Source of the DNA: Aeromonas diversa CDC 2478-85
GTDB lineage: Bacteria > Pseudomonadota > Gammaproteobacteria > Enterobacterales > Aeromonadaceae
NCBI RefSeq assembly: GCF_000819805.1
Contig: NZ_CDCE01000029.1
Span: 522,901 to 586,900, forward strand
Reading direction: 5' to 3'
DNA length: 64,000 nucleotides
Part shown: piece by piece, positions 24,637 through 34,327 of the stretch
Layout of the letters: each line of letters opens with the position of its first letter
Position numbering within the stretch: the first letter of the stretch is position 1
The notes under the pieces: model-generated
What the model was told of the DNA's origin: nothing
Seen by the model: only the letters and a program-made list of their open reading frames with translations
Database searches by the model: none
Made by a program: the position numbers and the translations under genes

Positions 24637-27564
24637 TCACCCCGCGGGGTGGCCGAGGAACTCTTCCAGGGCGCGCACCGGCAGGGGGCGACAGCGCAGA
24701 TAGCCCTGGAAGTGCTGACAACCGAGCTCGCCGAGTACGGCGAGCTGCGCCTCTTCTTCGACCCCTTCGGCGATCACGGTGAAGTGGAACACCCGGGAGA
24801 GCTCGATGATGGCCCGCACTATGGCCCTGTCCTGTTCGCTGTGGGTGAGGGTCTGGATAAAGGATCGATCGAGTTTCACCTCATCGGCGGGCAGGTCCCG
24901 CAGATAGGCCAGCGACGAGTAACCGGTGCCGAAGTCGTCGATGGAGATGAGCACGCCCAGCTCCTTGAGCCGGCACATGCGGGCTATGGTCTCCTGACGG
25001 TTCTCCAGCACCACCGACTCGGTGATCTCCAGCATCAGGCGTGACGGGGGAATGCCGGTATCGCGCAGCACATACTCCACCTGTTGCAGGAAGCTGGGGT
25101 TGTGGAACTGGCGGGCGCTCACGTTGACCGAGAGCTGGGGCATGCTGATCCCCTTGCTCAGCCAGTGGCCGTACTGGGCACAGGCGCTCTTGAGCACCCA
25201 GAAGCCGATGTCCTCGATGAGCCCGCTCTCCTCGGCCACCGGGATAAACTCCCCCGGGGGCACCATGGTGCCATCTTGCCGCTGCCAGCGCACCAGTGCC
25301 TCGACACCGCTGATGGTGCCCCGGTCGACCCGGAACTGAGGCTGGAAGTGGAGCAGGAACTCATTGTTGCGCATGGCGTCGCGCAGCTGGTTGTGCATGG
25401 CCAGGCGATGGCGCTCCTGATCCGCCATCTCGGGGGTGAAGAAGGCAAACTGGCCACGACCGGCCCGCTTGGCCATGTGGGCTGCGGTATCGGATTGCTG
25501 CATGATGACCAAATGGTCTTGCTCCTCGGGCCCATAGAGGGCCACCCCGATAGAGGCGCTGCAGTGGAGCTTGTCATCGCCGATGTTGAAGGGTTGGCGA
25601 AAACGCCCCTGCACCTCACGGGCGAAATGCTCGGCGAGGATCTTGGCGGTCACCTGGCCCTGACCCAGGGCGCTGAAGAGCAGCAGGAATTCATCGCCCG
25701 AGCTGCGGGCGATCATCAGATTCTCCTGGGGCAGGGTCCCGAGGCGCTCCACCACAGCCCTTAGCAACTCATCACCACGCTGCTGTCCCAGCGAGTCATT
25801 GATCGACTTGAAGTTGTCCAGATCCATGTGTAGCAGGGCACCCCACTGGCCGCTTTGGGCCATCAGGGTCTGTTGCAGGGAGAGCAGCAGGCTGCGGCGG
25901 TTGTGCAGGCCGGTGAGATCGTCGAAATAGGCGAGCCGTTCGATGCGCTGCTTGGTCACCAGCTCTTCGGTGATGTCGTCGAAGCTGCCCACGTAATGGG
26001 TCAGTGCCCCCTCTTCATTGAAGACGCCGCTGACCCGCAGCCGTACCGGGAAAAGGCGTCCATCGCGATTGAGGCACTGCTCATCCCCCTCCCAGAAACC
26101 ATGGCGGGTGACGGCATCACGCAGGCGTTGGGCGAGATCGTCGCCATAGTAGGAGGGACGCAGGCGGGTGACGTGTTGCCCCACTATCTCGTCGGCCTCC
26201 ATGCCGGTGATGCGGCTAAAGGCGCGGTTGACCCTGAGCAGCTGCCCCTTGGGGTCGCACACCAGCAGGGCCTCACGTGTCTCGAACGATACCTCGGCCA
26301 ACCGCAGCGCCTCCTCGGTGGCGAGGCGGCTCAGCTCGATGGCGGTACGCGGGGCCCACTCACTCAGGCAGTCCATCAGGGGCAGCGGATCGGGCAGAGG
26401 CTCGGCCAGCAGCAGGGTGAGCTGTCCCATGGGGGCGTGTTCCGGCAGTTGTAGCGGTATACCGAGATAGGCACGCGCGCCGGTGGCGAGCAGCTTGTGG
26501 GCCACCGGGTAACGACCGGCCAGATCCTCCACATAGAGGGCCTGACCGCACTCTTGCACATCCCGGGCCGGGCCCGGATCGAGGCGGCTGGGGGCCCACT
26601 GCTGCGGCTCGCCACCTATCTCCACATAGCGCGGAACTATCCACAACTCGCTGCCCCTGTGCTGGTATTCGCCTATCCAGCAGCCGATCAAGGGGTGCTG
26701 CTCCTGGCACCACCCGAGCAGGGTGCGGCAGTAGTCGAGGCCGGTGTGCAGGGCCAGAGGCGGAGGAGAGATAGGCTCGGCGGCGGGCGGGGTCTGCTCG
26801 TCGTCGGGGCGCCAGTGGCCGAGCTGCTGCGCGCAGTAGCGGGCCAGTTGGAGCAGATCCTCGCCGATGGGCATGGGGGTGAGGTACTCGAGGCTCACCA
26901 TGCCGAGCAGCCGCTCTCCCTCCTTGAGGGCCGCATCGAGGCGGGAGAGCACACCGTGGCCACCGAGATAGGCGTGCTGGGCCAGCATGGGCTGGTGGGC
27001 ACATTCGGAGAAGCTGAGGGAGCCTCGGCTGCGCAGGGCTCTCAGATAGCGGCTCTCTCCCTTGAAGGGAAAGAGGGCCCCCTTGACACCCAGCTGGTAG
27101 ATGGGGGTCAATAGATCGCCTTCCCCAAAGTGCCACAGGATGAGACGGTCGGCCTGACACCCCTCGCGCAGTGTGGTCAGCATGTCGGCGTATTGGTGAC
27201 GGCTCGCCAGCGATCCCAGACGGGGCAGCAGCAAGGAGAGATCCGGCTGCTCCTGCAATCCGGTGACATGCAGGCAAACGAGCCAGAAGCTGCCTTGCTC
27301 GGGCGAGAGGGCCACCTGCCACTCGCGCCCCAGCGCCTTGATCTTGAGCTCCCCACCCCGGCACGTGGCCAGCTGTGATTCGATGGGCTCTCTGAGGGCG
27401 TCGGGCAGCTGGCCAGGCCAGGCCTCTCTGGGCTCATCGAGCCAGTGGAGCGGTGTCTGCATCACATCGGTCAGGGCGACCATGCGCCGGGTGCGAGTAT
27501 CGAGGCGAAAGAAGAGGGGCATGGGGCGAGCGCCCGTCGGCAGCGTGAGGGCAGTGGACGACAT
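24637..27564 (-). CDS. PAS-GGDEF-EAL protein, probable c-di-GMP phosphodiesterase
   Basis: The ATG at 27564 gives 975 residues. An earlier ATG at 27636 lies in AT-rich promoter DNA without a ribosome site; neither start is certain. The N-terminal 400 residues contain a GAF-like sensory region. A PAS domain follows (ALLVCDPKGQLLRVNRAFSR, then ITGMEADEIVGQ). The GGDEF domain has SSGDEF, with the first Gly replaced by Ser, so cyclase activity is doubtful. The EAL domain keeps its key motifs: EALVRW, NVSARQF, EITES, DDFGTGYSSL, K in VKLDRSF, and EGVE. A soluble phosphodiesterase tuned by the sensory part is inferred. It could feed the Lap switch elsewhere in the window. Confidence 0.88.
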   Translation of the reverse strand: MSSTALTLPTGARPMPLFFRLDTRTRRMVALTDVMQTPLHWLDEPREAWPGQLPDALREPIESQLATCRGGELKIKALGREWQVALSPEQGSFWLVCLHVTGLQEQPDLSLLLPRLGSLASRHQYADMLTTLREGCQADRLILWHFGEGDLLTPIYQLGVKGALFPFKGESRYLRALRSRGSLSFSECAHQPMLAQHAYLGGHGVLSRLDAALKEGERLLGMVSLEYLTPMPIGEDLLQLARYCAQQLGHWRPDDEQTPPAAEPISPPPLALHTGLDYCRTLLGWCQEQHPLIGCWIGEYQHRGSELWIVPRYVEIGGEPQQWAPSRLDPGPARDVQECGQALYVEDLAGRYPVAHKLLATGARAYLGIPLQLPEHAPMGQLTLLLAEPLPDPLPLMDCLSEWAPRTAIELSRLATEEALRLAEVSFETREALLVCDPKGQLLRVNRAFSRITGMEADEIVGQHVTRLRPSYYGDDLAQRLRDAVTRHGFWEGDEQCLNRDGRLFPVRLRVSGVFNEEGALTHYVGSFDDITEELVTKQRIERLAYFDDLTGLHNRRSLLLSLQQTLMAQSGQWGALLHMDLDNFKSINDSLGQQRGDELLRAVVERLGTLPQENLMIARSSGDEFLLLFSALGQGQVTAKILAEHFAREVQGRFRQPFNIGDDKLHCSASIGVALYGPEEQDHLVIMQQSDTAAHMAKRAGRGQFAFFTPEMADQERHRLAMHNQLRDAMRNNEFLLHFQPQFRVDRGTISGVEALVRWQRQDGTMVPPGEFIPVAEESGLIEDIGFWVLKSACAQYGHWLSKGISMPQLSVNVSARQFHNPSFLQQVEYVLRDTGIPPSRLMLEITESVVLENRQETIARMCRLKELGVLISIDDFGTGYSSLAYLRDLPADEVKLDRSFIQTLTHSEQDRAIVRAIIELSRVFHFTVIAEGVEEEAQLAVLGELGCQHFQGYLRCRPLPVRALEEFLGHPAG

Positions 27565-27635
27565 GAGCCGGTTAACATCCTGTATGCAGACTTGAGCCGC
27601 AAGAATACTCCAAACCATTGCAAAACAAAATTTCA

Positions 27636-27665
27636 TTGAACTCTAAATTAGAAAAGTCTAATTTA
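27636..27665 (+). promoter_or_regulatory. Promoter with palindromic operator for the CoA-disulfide/persulfide reductase gene
   Basis: TTGAAC (27636-27641), a 17-base spacer and TAATTT (27659-27664) form a good sigma-70 promoter. A perfect 9-bp inverted repeat, TAAATTAGA at 27644-27652 and TCTAATTTA at 27657-27665 with spacer AAAG, fills the spacer and covers the -10. That geometry suggests a repressor operator. Thiol- or persulfide-sensing ArsR-family repressors bind AT-rich dyads of this kind; the actual regulator is unknown. Confidence 0.65.
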
Positions 27666-27695
27666 TTGGCCAGTGCCATTAAACGGAGGTGTTTC

Positions 27696-29384
27696 ATGAC
27701 CCGTATTCTGATTGTCGGTGGTGTCGCCGGCGGCGCATCGGCCGCGGCCCGTGCCCGTCGCATGGATGAGCATGCCGAGATTGTCCTGTTCGAGCGCGGC
27801 GAGTTCATCAGCTTTGCCAACTGCGGCCTGCCTTATCACATCGGCGGCGACATCCCCTCCCGCGATGCCCTGCTGCTGCAGACCCCCCAGAGCTTCAAGC
27901 GCCGCTTCAACGTCGAGGTGCGGGTCTTTAGCGAGGTGCTCTCCATCGACCGCGCCGCCCGCACCGTGCGGGTGCGTGACCAGCAGCGCGGCGAGGAGTA
28001 CGAGGAGCGCTACGACAAACTGCTGCTGAGCCCGGGTGCCGCCCCCATTCGGCCGCCCCTGCCGGGTATCGATGCCCCCGGCGTCTATACCCTGCGCAAC
28101 ATCCCCGACATGGACCGCATCCTGGCGGCGTTGGCCCACGATCAGCCGCGCCACGTGACCGTGGTGGGCGGTGGCTTCATCGGCCTCGAGATGATGGAGG
28201 CGCTGCATCAGCGCAACTTGCCGGTGACCCTGCTGGAGCTCTCGGATCAGGTGATGGCGCCGGTCGACCGGGAGATGGCCGCCATGCTGCACGCCCGCAT
28301 CCGCGAGGCGGGGGTGGACCTTCGCCTGCGCACCGGCCTCAGTGCCATCGAGAGCCTGGAGCGCAGTAGCGACCCCACCGCCGAGGTCACCGCCGCTGAG
28401 CGCCACGGCCTGCGCCTGCATCTGGGTGATGGCACCACCCTGGACACAGGGCTCTTGATCCTCGCCATCGGCGTCAAGCCCGAGACCCTGCTCGCCGCCC
28501 AGGCCGGGCTGGAGCTGGGGCCGCGTGGTGGCATCAAGGTGGATGCCGGCATGCGCACCTCGGATCCCGATATCTTCGCGGTGGGGGACGCGGTGGAGGA
28601 GCTCGACTTTGTCACCGGCGACCCGGCCCTGGTGCCGCTGGCCGGTCCCGCCAACCGCCAGGGGCGCATCGCCGCCGACAACATGCTGGGGCGCGCGGAG
28701 CAGTACAAGAAGACCCAGGGCACCGCCATCTGCAAGCTGTTCGATCTGGCGGTGGCGAGCACCGGCCTCAATGAGAAGCGACTCAAGCAGCTCGGCATGG
28801 CCTATGAGAAGGTCTATGTCCATCCGGGCAGCCACGCCGGCTACTACCCCGGCGCCCACCCGGTCAGCCTCAAGCTCCTGTTCGCCCCCGACGGGCGCAT
28901 CCTCGGCGCCCAGGCGGTGGGGAAAGATGGCATCGACAAGCGCATCGACGTGCTGGCGGTGGCCCAGCGCGCCGGCATGACGGTGTTCGATCTGCAGGAT
29001 CTCGAGCTCACCTACGCGCCGCCGTTTGGCTCGGCCAAGGACGTCATCAACATGGCGGGGTTCGTGGCGAGCAATCACCTCAAGGGGGACTCGCCCCTGT
29101 GCCACGTGAGCGACGTGCAGGCCCTGCGCGCCGATCAGCTGGTGCTGGATGTGCGTAACCCCGGCGAGCTCGACAAGCTCGGTCGCATCCCGGGGGCGCT
29201 CAACATCCCCCTTGACGAGCTGCGCGGCCGACTGGACGAGCTGCCCCGCGGCAAGGAGATCATCGTGAGCTGTCAGGTGGGCCTGCGTGGCCATGTGGCG
29301 AGCCGCCTGCTCCAGCAGCACGGCTTTGCGGTGAAAAACCTCTCGGGCGGCTTCAAGACCTGGCAGATGGCGATTGCCGACTGA
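27696..29384 (+). CDS. CoA-disulfide / persulfide reductase with C-terminal rhodanese domain
   Basis: The ATG at 27696 follows GGAGG, and the product opens directly with the FAD dinucleotide fold TRILIVGGVAGGASAAARAR; the upstream frame to 27618 crosses the promoter and is rejected. It has 562 residues. Cys in SFANCGLPYHIGG is the redox-active cysteine of CoA-disulfide reductases. VTVVGGGFIGLEMMEAL binds NAD(P)H, and IFAVGDAVE closes the FAD site. From about 470 a rhodanese domain ends with SCQVGLRGH (catalytic Cys). This matches NADH-dependent persulfide reductases (Npsr-like), which reduce CoA or glutathione persulfides in sulfur metabolism. A dyad operator lies in the promoter. Confidence 0.9.
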   Translation: MTRILIVGGVAGGASAAARARRMDEHAEIVLFERGEFISFANCGLPYHIGGDIPSRDALLLQTPQSFKRRFNVEVRVFSEVLSIDRAARTVRVRDQQRGEEYEERYDKLLLSPGAAPIRPPLPGIDAPGVYTLRNIPDMDRILAALAHDQPRHVTVVGGGFIGLEMMEALHQRNLPVTLLELSDQVMAPVDREMAAMLHARIREAGVDLRLRTGLSAIESLERSSDPTAEVTAAERHGLRLHLGDGTTLDTGLLILAIGVKPETLLAAQAGLELGPRGGIKVDAGMRTSDPDIFAVGDAVEELDFVTGDPALVPLAGPANRQGRIAADNMLGRAEQYKKTQGTAICKLFDLAVASTGLNEKRLKQLGMAYEKVYVHPGSHAGYYPGAHPVSLKLLFAPDGRILGAQAVGKDGIDKRIDVLAVAQRAGMTVFDLQDLELTYAPPFGSAKDVINMAGFVASNHLKGDSPLCHVSDVQALRADQLVLDVRNPGELDKLGRIPGALNIPLDELRGRLDELPRGKEIIVSCQVGLRGHVASRLLQQHGFAVKNLSGGFKTWQMAIAD

Positions 29385-29411
29385 GTGGTCGGCCCCTCAT
29401 TAAACCAACGC

Positions 29412-29438
29412 CAAGGCCCGCTATGCGGGCCTTGTTTG
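29412..29438 (+). terminator. Terminator after the persulfide reductase gene
   Basis: A perfect 10-bp stem CAAGGCCCGC/GCGGGCCTTG with a TAT loop is followed by TTTG. Confidence 0.85.
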
Positions 29439-29524
29439 TTACAGCCAGTGACAATCGGGGGGATTGGCCGACGGTCCCGGCGCGCCTATGCTAGTGCCAT
29501 TCCACACCCAGATGGACCCTGATC

Positions 29525-32500
29525 ATGCCCACCGCTTCTCATGTTGCTGGCCGCTGGCCGCGCACTGTGCTCCTCGCCGCCTTGCTGGGGCTGACCCTGG
29601 CCGGCTGCAAGCCCGCCACCGATGCCCCCGTCCCATCGGAGGATGCCGCCGCCAAGAGCCGTGCCCCCGGAACCATCAGCCAGGCGGTGGCCCGCACCTG
29701 GCGCGACGCCCCGGCGCTGGCCCTGGTGTTTGACGCGCCACTCGAGGCGCGCAGCAGTTGGCGCGAATGGCTCAAGGTGGAGGAGAGCGGCAAGCAGGTG
29801 GCCGGGGACTGGGTGCTCGGCGAAGATGGCCGCACCCTCTATTTCACCGCGGTGGAGCCCGATCGCAGCTACGCCGTCAGCCTCAAGGCGGGGCTAGGCC
29901 CCCAGGCCGATGTCTGGACCCTCAAGACCCGTCCCTTGCAGGCGGGGGCCTCGTTCGCCTCGAGCGGCATGGTGCTGCCCCTGCGCTCGGCGCTGCGCCT
30001 GCCCATCAGCGCGGTGAATGTGAGCGATGTGAACATCGACTTCTGGCGCATCGACCCGGCCTGGCTACCGAGCTTCCTGGCCCAGTACCGGCCGGGCAGT
30101 GGCATGGGCAACTGGGATCTGGAGCAGGTCTCGCGCCACGCCACCCGGGTCTACTCCGGGCGCTACGGCCTCGAGCTCGACCCCAACCGGCGCGAGACCC
30201 GCCTCATCGACATCAGTGCCAGGGAGCTCAGCGCCGCCGGCGTCTACTTTGCCGTCATGAGCCCGGTCGGGGACTATGGCTGGCGCAAGGAGACCACCTA
30301 TTTCGCGGTCAGCGACATGGGGCTCGCCGCCCGCCGCTACAAGGACCGCCTCGAGGTGTTCGTGAGCTCCCTCGCCAGCGGTGAGGCCGATGAGAAGGTG
30401 CAGCTCTCGCTGCTCGACGAGAAGGGCAACCGCCTGCAGGTCAAGGAGAGCGACGAGCAGGGCCACGCCAGCTTCATCGATCCCACCGGGGCCCGGGTGC
30501 TGCTGGCCGAACAAGGCCCGCACCTGGCGGCCCTGCGTCTCGATGGCATGGCCCTCGATCTCTCCAGCTTCGATCTCGGCGAGCGCAGCTGGCAGCCCCA
30601 GCAGCTCTATCTCTTCGCCGGGCGCGATCTCTATCGCCCCGGGGAGCGCATCGACAGCCAAGTGCTGCTGCGCGGTCAGGACGGCGAGCTGTTGCCGGGC
30701 ATGGCGGTCGATCTGGAGCTGCGCCAGTCCGATGGCCAGCTGGTCGAGCAGACCCGGCTGTTGCCCGACGAGCTCGGCAGTGCCCACTACGGGGTGCGCC
30801 TGCCGGACGATGCGGCCCTCGGCCGCTGGACCATAGTCCTCAAGAGCAGCGGCGGTGCCCGCTTCGAGTGGCCGTTCCAGGTGGAGGAGTTTCTTCCCGA
30901 ACGCCTTGCCCTGCGCCTTGGCAGCGGTGAGGACAAGCAAGTGATGGGGCCGGCCGAGGCACTCACCTTGTCCCTCAAGGGGGATTATCTCTACGGTGCG
31001 CCGGCCGCCCGTACCCAGGCCAAGGCCGAGGTGACCCTGGCGCGCGCCACCATGCCGTTTGCCCGCTGGCAGGGGTTCTCCCTCGGCGACGTGCTGCAAG
31101 AGGCGCAGGGCGAGCGGATCAGCCCGGATCCTGTCACCCTCGACGAGGCGGGGCAGGGCCGCGTGCTGCTCACCGACCGGCTCGAGGGGCTGAGCGGCAA
31201 GGGGCCGCTCGAGGCGACCTATCTGGTGAGCCTGGCCGAGCCGGGCGGGCGCGCCGTCAATCGTCGCCTGACCCAGTTTGGCTGGGCGCCGGGCGAACGC
31301 TGGCCGGCGCTGCGCCTGGGCTTTGACCCCGAAAACAGCGAAGGGGGCCGGGCCCAGCCCTTCGAGATCCTCGATCTGGACCAAACCGGTGCCCCCCAGG
31401 CGGGCGAGGTGACGGTACGGCTGGTCAACGAGTACCGCGACTACTACTGGCAGTTCAGCGAAGACGAAGGGTGGAAGTACGAGTTCACCAGCCAGCCCTA
31501 CGTGGAGCAGGAGCAGCGCCTGACCCTGGATGGCAAGGGGCCGACGCCGCTGCAACTGGTGCTGCAACCGGGCTGGTATCGCCTCGAGGTGGAAAACGCT
31601 CAGGGCCACGTCAGCCGGGTGCGTTTCGCCCTCGGCAACTGGAGCTGGGGTGGTGGCGGTGAGCAGGCGCGCCCGGACAAGATAGCCCTGACCCTCGACA
31701 AGCCGAGCTACCGCGCCGGCGACACGGTCCGGGTCAAGGTGGTGGCGCCGCGCCCGGGCAAGGGGCTCTTGCTGGTGGAAGACAGCGAGGGGCTGCGCTG
31801 GTGGCAGTGTATCGATCTGCCCAAGGGAGAGGGGGAGTTCGCCATTCCGGTGAGCGAGCAGTGGCAGCGCCACGACCTGCACCTCTCCGCCCTGGTGGCG
31901 GCCCCCGATGGCCAACAGAAGCCGGGTGAAACCCTGCGCGCGGTCGGTCTGGCGCCGCTCCCCCTGGATCGCAGTGAGCGGCGCTGGCCGCTCACCCTGA
32001 CCGCCCCCGAGCGGGCCGAGCCGGAAAAGCCGCTCACCGTGACCCTCAAGGCCAAACCCGGCGAGCGGGGCAAGGTGGTGCTGGCGGCGGTCGATCGGGG
32101 CGTGCTGAGCATCGATGACTACCGGCCGGCCAGCGCCTTTGACGCCTTCTTTGGCCGGCTGCGCTTCGGGCAGGACTTGTTTGATAACTACGGTGCTATC
32201 ATTCCGCCGCTCGAGGGCAAGCTGGCGCGCCTGCGCTTCGGTGGCGATGCCCCCAAGCTCAAGAAGGGGGGGGCCCTGGAGAGCCGAGTCGAGATCCTGG
32301 CCATGTGGAGCGGCGAGCTCGCCTTCGATGAAAAAGGCGAGGCGACGGTGACCTTCAACCTGCCCCAGTTCAACGGCGAGCTGGCCCTGATGGCGCTCGG
32401 CTGGAACCAGGCACAGGTGGGTCAGGCCGACGGCGCGGTCAAGGTGGTGGCCCCCTTGGTGGCCGAGATCGGCTGGCCGCGCTTTGCCGCCACCGGCGAC

Positions 32501-34327
32501 GGGAGCCGCGCCCTGGTGCAGCTGCGCAACATGAGCGGGCGCGATCAGACGCTGGCTCTCGACTGGCAGTGGCAGGGGGGCATAGCGCCCACCGGGCTGG
32601 CTCCGACTCGCCTCTCCCTCAAGCAGGGTGAGGAGCAGTGGCTGACGCTGCCCTTCAACGTGACCGGGCAAAGTGGCGTCGCCTCATTGACCCTCAAGGC
32701 CGAGGGGCAGGGGCTGTCGCTCAGCCGCAGCTGGTCGCTGCCCCTGCGCTCCCCCTGGCCGGCCGAGCAGCGCCGGGCGGTGGCGGTGCTGGGCCCTGGC
32801 AAGACATGGCAGCCCGATGCCGGTCTGGTGGCGGGGCTCAATGCCGATAACCTGCAGGGGAGCCTGTCGCTCTCGAGTACCCCGCCCTGGGAGCCCGAGG
32901 CGCAGTGGCAGGCCCTTGCCGAATACCCCTACGCCTGCCTCGAGCAGACCCTGTCGCGGGCCTGGCCCTATGCCTTCACCACGGCAGAGCAGCGCCGCGA
33001 CTGGTCACGGCCATTGCCGGCCGGGCACAAGGCGCCGGACGAGGAGGCCCTGCAAGGGGCGCTGACCCAGCGGCTGCAACGCTTGCAGCTGCCGAGCGGC
33101 GGCTTTGGCCTGTGGGATGCGCGCTCTTCCGAGGAGCCCTGGCTCACCGCCTATGCCGCCGACTACCTGCTGAGCCGCAAGGAGGCGGGGCAGGCGGTGC
33201 CGGACCCCATGTTGCAGGCGGCGCTCAAACGCCTCGAGCAGTACCTCGGCGATGGCGGCCTCTACACCGGCTACAGCGAGGCCCCCGAGCACGCCCGTCT
33301 GGCCTACCAGGCCTACAGCGCCTGGGTGCTGTCGCGCCTTGGCCGCGCGCCGCTCTCGACCCTGCGCCTGATGTGGGAGCAGCAGGCGAGCCAGGCACGC
33401 TCCGGCCTGCCTCTGCTGCATCTCTCCCTGGCCCTTGGCCGGATGGGAGACAGTGCCCGCGCCGGGGAGGCGCTCACCAGGGCGCTGGCCACCGCGCGCG
33501 ATGAGGCCTATCTGGGGGATTACGGCTCGCCCCTGCGCGATGACGCCGCCATGTTGGCGCTGGTGCGCGCCGAGCTGCCCGACTCTGGCCCCATTGCCGA
33601 GCGGCTCACGCTGCGGGTGATGGACGCGCTGGCCCACCGCAACTGGCTCAGCACCCAGGAGCAACTGGCCCTGCTGCGCCTCGGCGCCGCCGAGCCGGGG
33701 GCGCCCTGGGCGGCGAACCTGGATGGCCGCGCGGTAAGCGGTGAGCTCACTCGCCTGCTCGATGCCACGACCCCGCCTCGCCTCGTCGAGAACCGGGGGG
33801 CGGGCAACCTCTACGCCGCCCTGACCGTGAGCGGCTACCCCGAGGCGGCCCCCGGCCCCCTCTCGGCCGGCATGAAGGTGACCCGCAGCTGGTTCGACGC
33901 CGCCGGCCAGCGCCTCGATCCCGCCGCCATCAAGGTGGGCGATCTGGTGGTGGTGCGATTGCAGGTCGAGGCGAGTCAGGAAACTCCTGACGCCTTGCTG
34001 GTGGAGATGCTGCCGGCAGGCTTCGAGTTGGAGAACCCGGCGCTCGGGCAAGGGGTCAAGCTCGAGGATCTCACCCTCGAGGGGCAGCCAGCCTGGCAGT
34101 GGGAGTGGAACGACTACGTGAAACACCAGGAGTACCGCGACGATCGCTACAGCGCGGCCCTGACCCTCTCGCCGGGGGGCAGCCGCCAGCTCATCTACCT
34201 GATGCGGGCGGTCACCCCGGGCGAGTACGCCGTGCCCCTGACCCAGGTCGAGGACATGGTGCGCCCCGAGCTGCGCGCGCGCGGCGGTGAGGGGATCAGT
34301 CACACCCGCATCGCTCAGGCCCGATGA
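29525..34327 (+). CDS. yfhM: Bacterial alpha-2-macroglobulin, YfhM type
   Basis: This 1600-residue periplasmic lipoprotein has lipobox LTLAGC (Cys28) after a hydrophobic signal. It is thought to trap foreign proteases that breach the outer membrane, working with PBP1C to protect and repair the wall. The thioester motif CLEQ is at residues 1138-1141 (YPYACLEQTLSRAWPYAF), as in E. coli YfhM, followed by the helical thioester domain (GGFGLWDAR..., LTAYAADYLL). Macroglobulin-like beta domains precede it, for example FAGRDLYRPGERI and LTLDKPSYRAGDTVRVKV. It overlaps pbpC by 4 bases (ATGA), so the two are translated together. Confidence 0.95.
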   Translation: MPTASHVAGRWPRTVLLAALLGLTLAGCKPATDAPVPSEDAAAKSRAPGTISQAVARTWRDAPALALVFDAPLEARSSWREWLKVEESGKQVAGDWVLGEDGRTLYFTAVEPDRSYAVSLKAGLGPQADVWTLKTRPLQAGASFASSGMVLPLRSALRLPISAVNVSDVNIDFWRIDPAWLPSFLAQYRPGSGMGNWDLEQVSRHATRVYSGRYGLELDPNRRETRLIDISARELSAAGVYFAVMSPVGDYGWRKETTYFAVSDMGLAARRYKDRLEVFVSSLASGEADEKVQLSLLDEKGNRLQVKESDEQGHASFIDPTGARVLLAEQGPHLAALRLDGMALDLSSFDLGERSWQPQQLYLFAGRDLYRPGERIDSQVLLRGQDGELLPGMAVDLELRQSDGQLVEQTRLLPDELGSAHYGVRLPDDAALGRWTIVLKSSGGARFEWPFQVEEFLPERLALRLGSGEDKQVMGPAEALTLSLKGDYLYGAPAARTQAKAEVTLARATMPFARWQGFSLGDVLQEAQGERISPDPVTLDEAGQGRVLLTDRLEGLSGKGPLEATYLVSLAEPGGRAVNRRLTQFGWAPGERWPALRLGFDPENSEGGRAQPFEILDLDQTGAPQAGEVTVRLVNEYRDYYWQFSEDEGWKYEFTSQPYVEQEQRLTLDGKGPTPLQLVLQPGWYRLEVENAQGHVSRVRFALGNWSWGGGGEQARPDKIALTLDKPSYRAGDTVRVKVVAPRPGKGLLLVEDSEGLRWWQCIDLPKGEGEFAIPVSEQWQRHDLHLSALVAAPDGQQKPGETLRAVGLAPLPLDRSERRWPLTLTAPERAEPEKPLTVTLKAKPGERGKVVLAAVDRGVLSIDDYRPASAFDAFFGRLRFGQDLFDNYGAIIPPLEGKLARLRFGGDAPKLKKGGALESRVEILAMWSGELAFDEKGEATVTFNLPQFNGELALMALGWNQAQVGQADGAVKVVAPLVAEIGWPRFAATGDGSRALVQLRNMSGRDQTLALDWQWQGGIAPTGLAPTRLSLKQGEEQWLTLPFNVTGQSGVASLTLKAEGQGLSLSRSWSLPLRSPWPAEQRRAVAVLGPGKTWQPDAGLVAGLNADNLQGSLSLSSTPPWEPEAQWQALAEYPYACLEQTLSRAWPYAFTTAEQRRDWSRPLPAGHKAPDEEALQGALTQRLQRLQLPSGGFGLWDARSSEEPWLTAYAADYLLSRKEAGQAVPDPMLQAALKRLEQYLGDGGLYTGYSEAPEHARLAYQAYSAWVLSRLGRAPLSTLRLMWEQQASQARSGLPLLHLSLALGRMGDSARAGEALTRALATARDEAYLGDYGSPLRDDAAMLALVRAELPDSGPIAERLTLRVMDALAHRNWLSTQEQLALLRLGAAEPGAPWAANLDGRAVSGELTRLLDATTPPRLVENRGAGNLYAALTVSGYPEAAPGPLSAGMKVTRSWFDAAGQRLDPAAIKVGDLVVVRLQVEASQETPDALLVEMLPAGFELENPALGQGVKLEDLTLEGQPAWQWEWNDYVKHQEYRDDRYSAALTLSPGGSRQLIYLMRAVTPGEYAVPLTQVEDMVRPELRARGGEGISHTRIAQAR

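Noticed and set aside
30065..32671. 868-codon frame antisense to yfhM
   Set aside because: Shadow of a GC-rich coding strand. yfhM is supported by lipobox, CLEQ and pbpC overlap.
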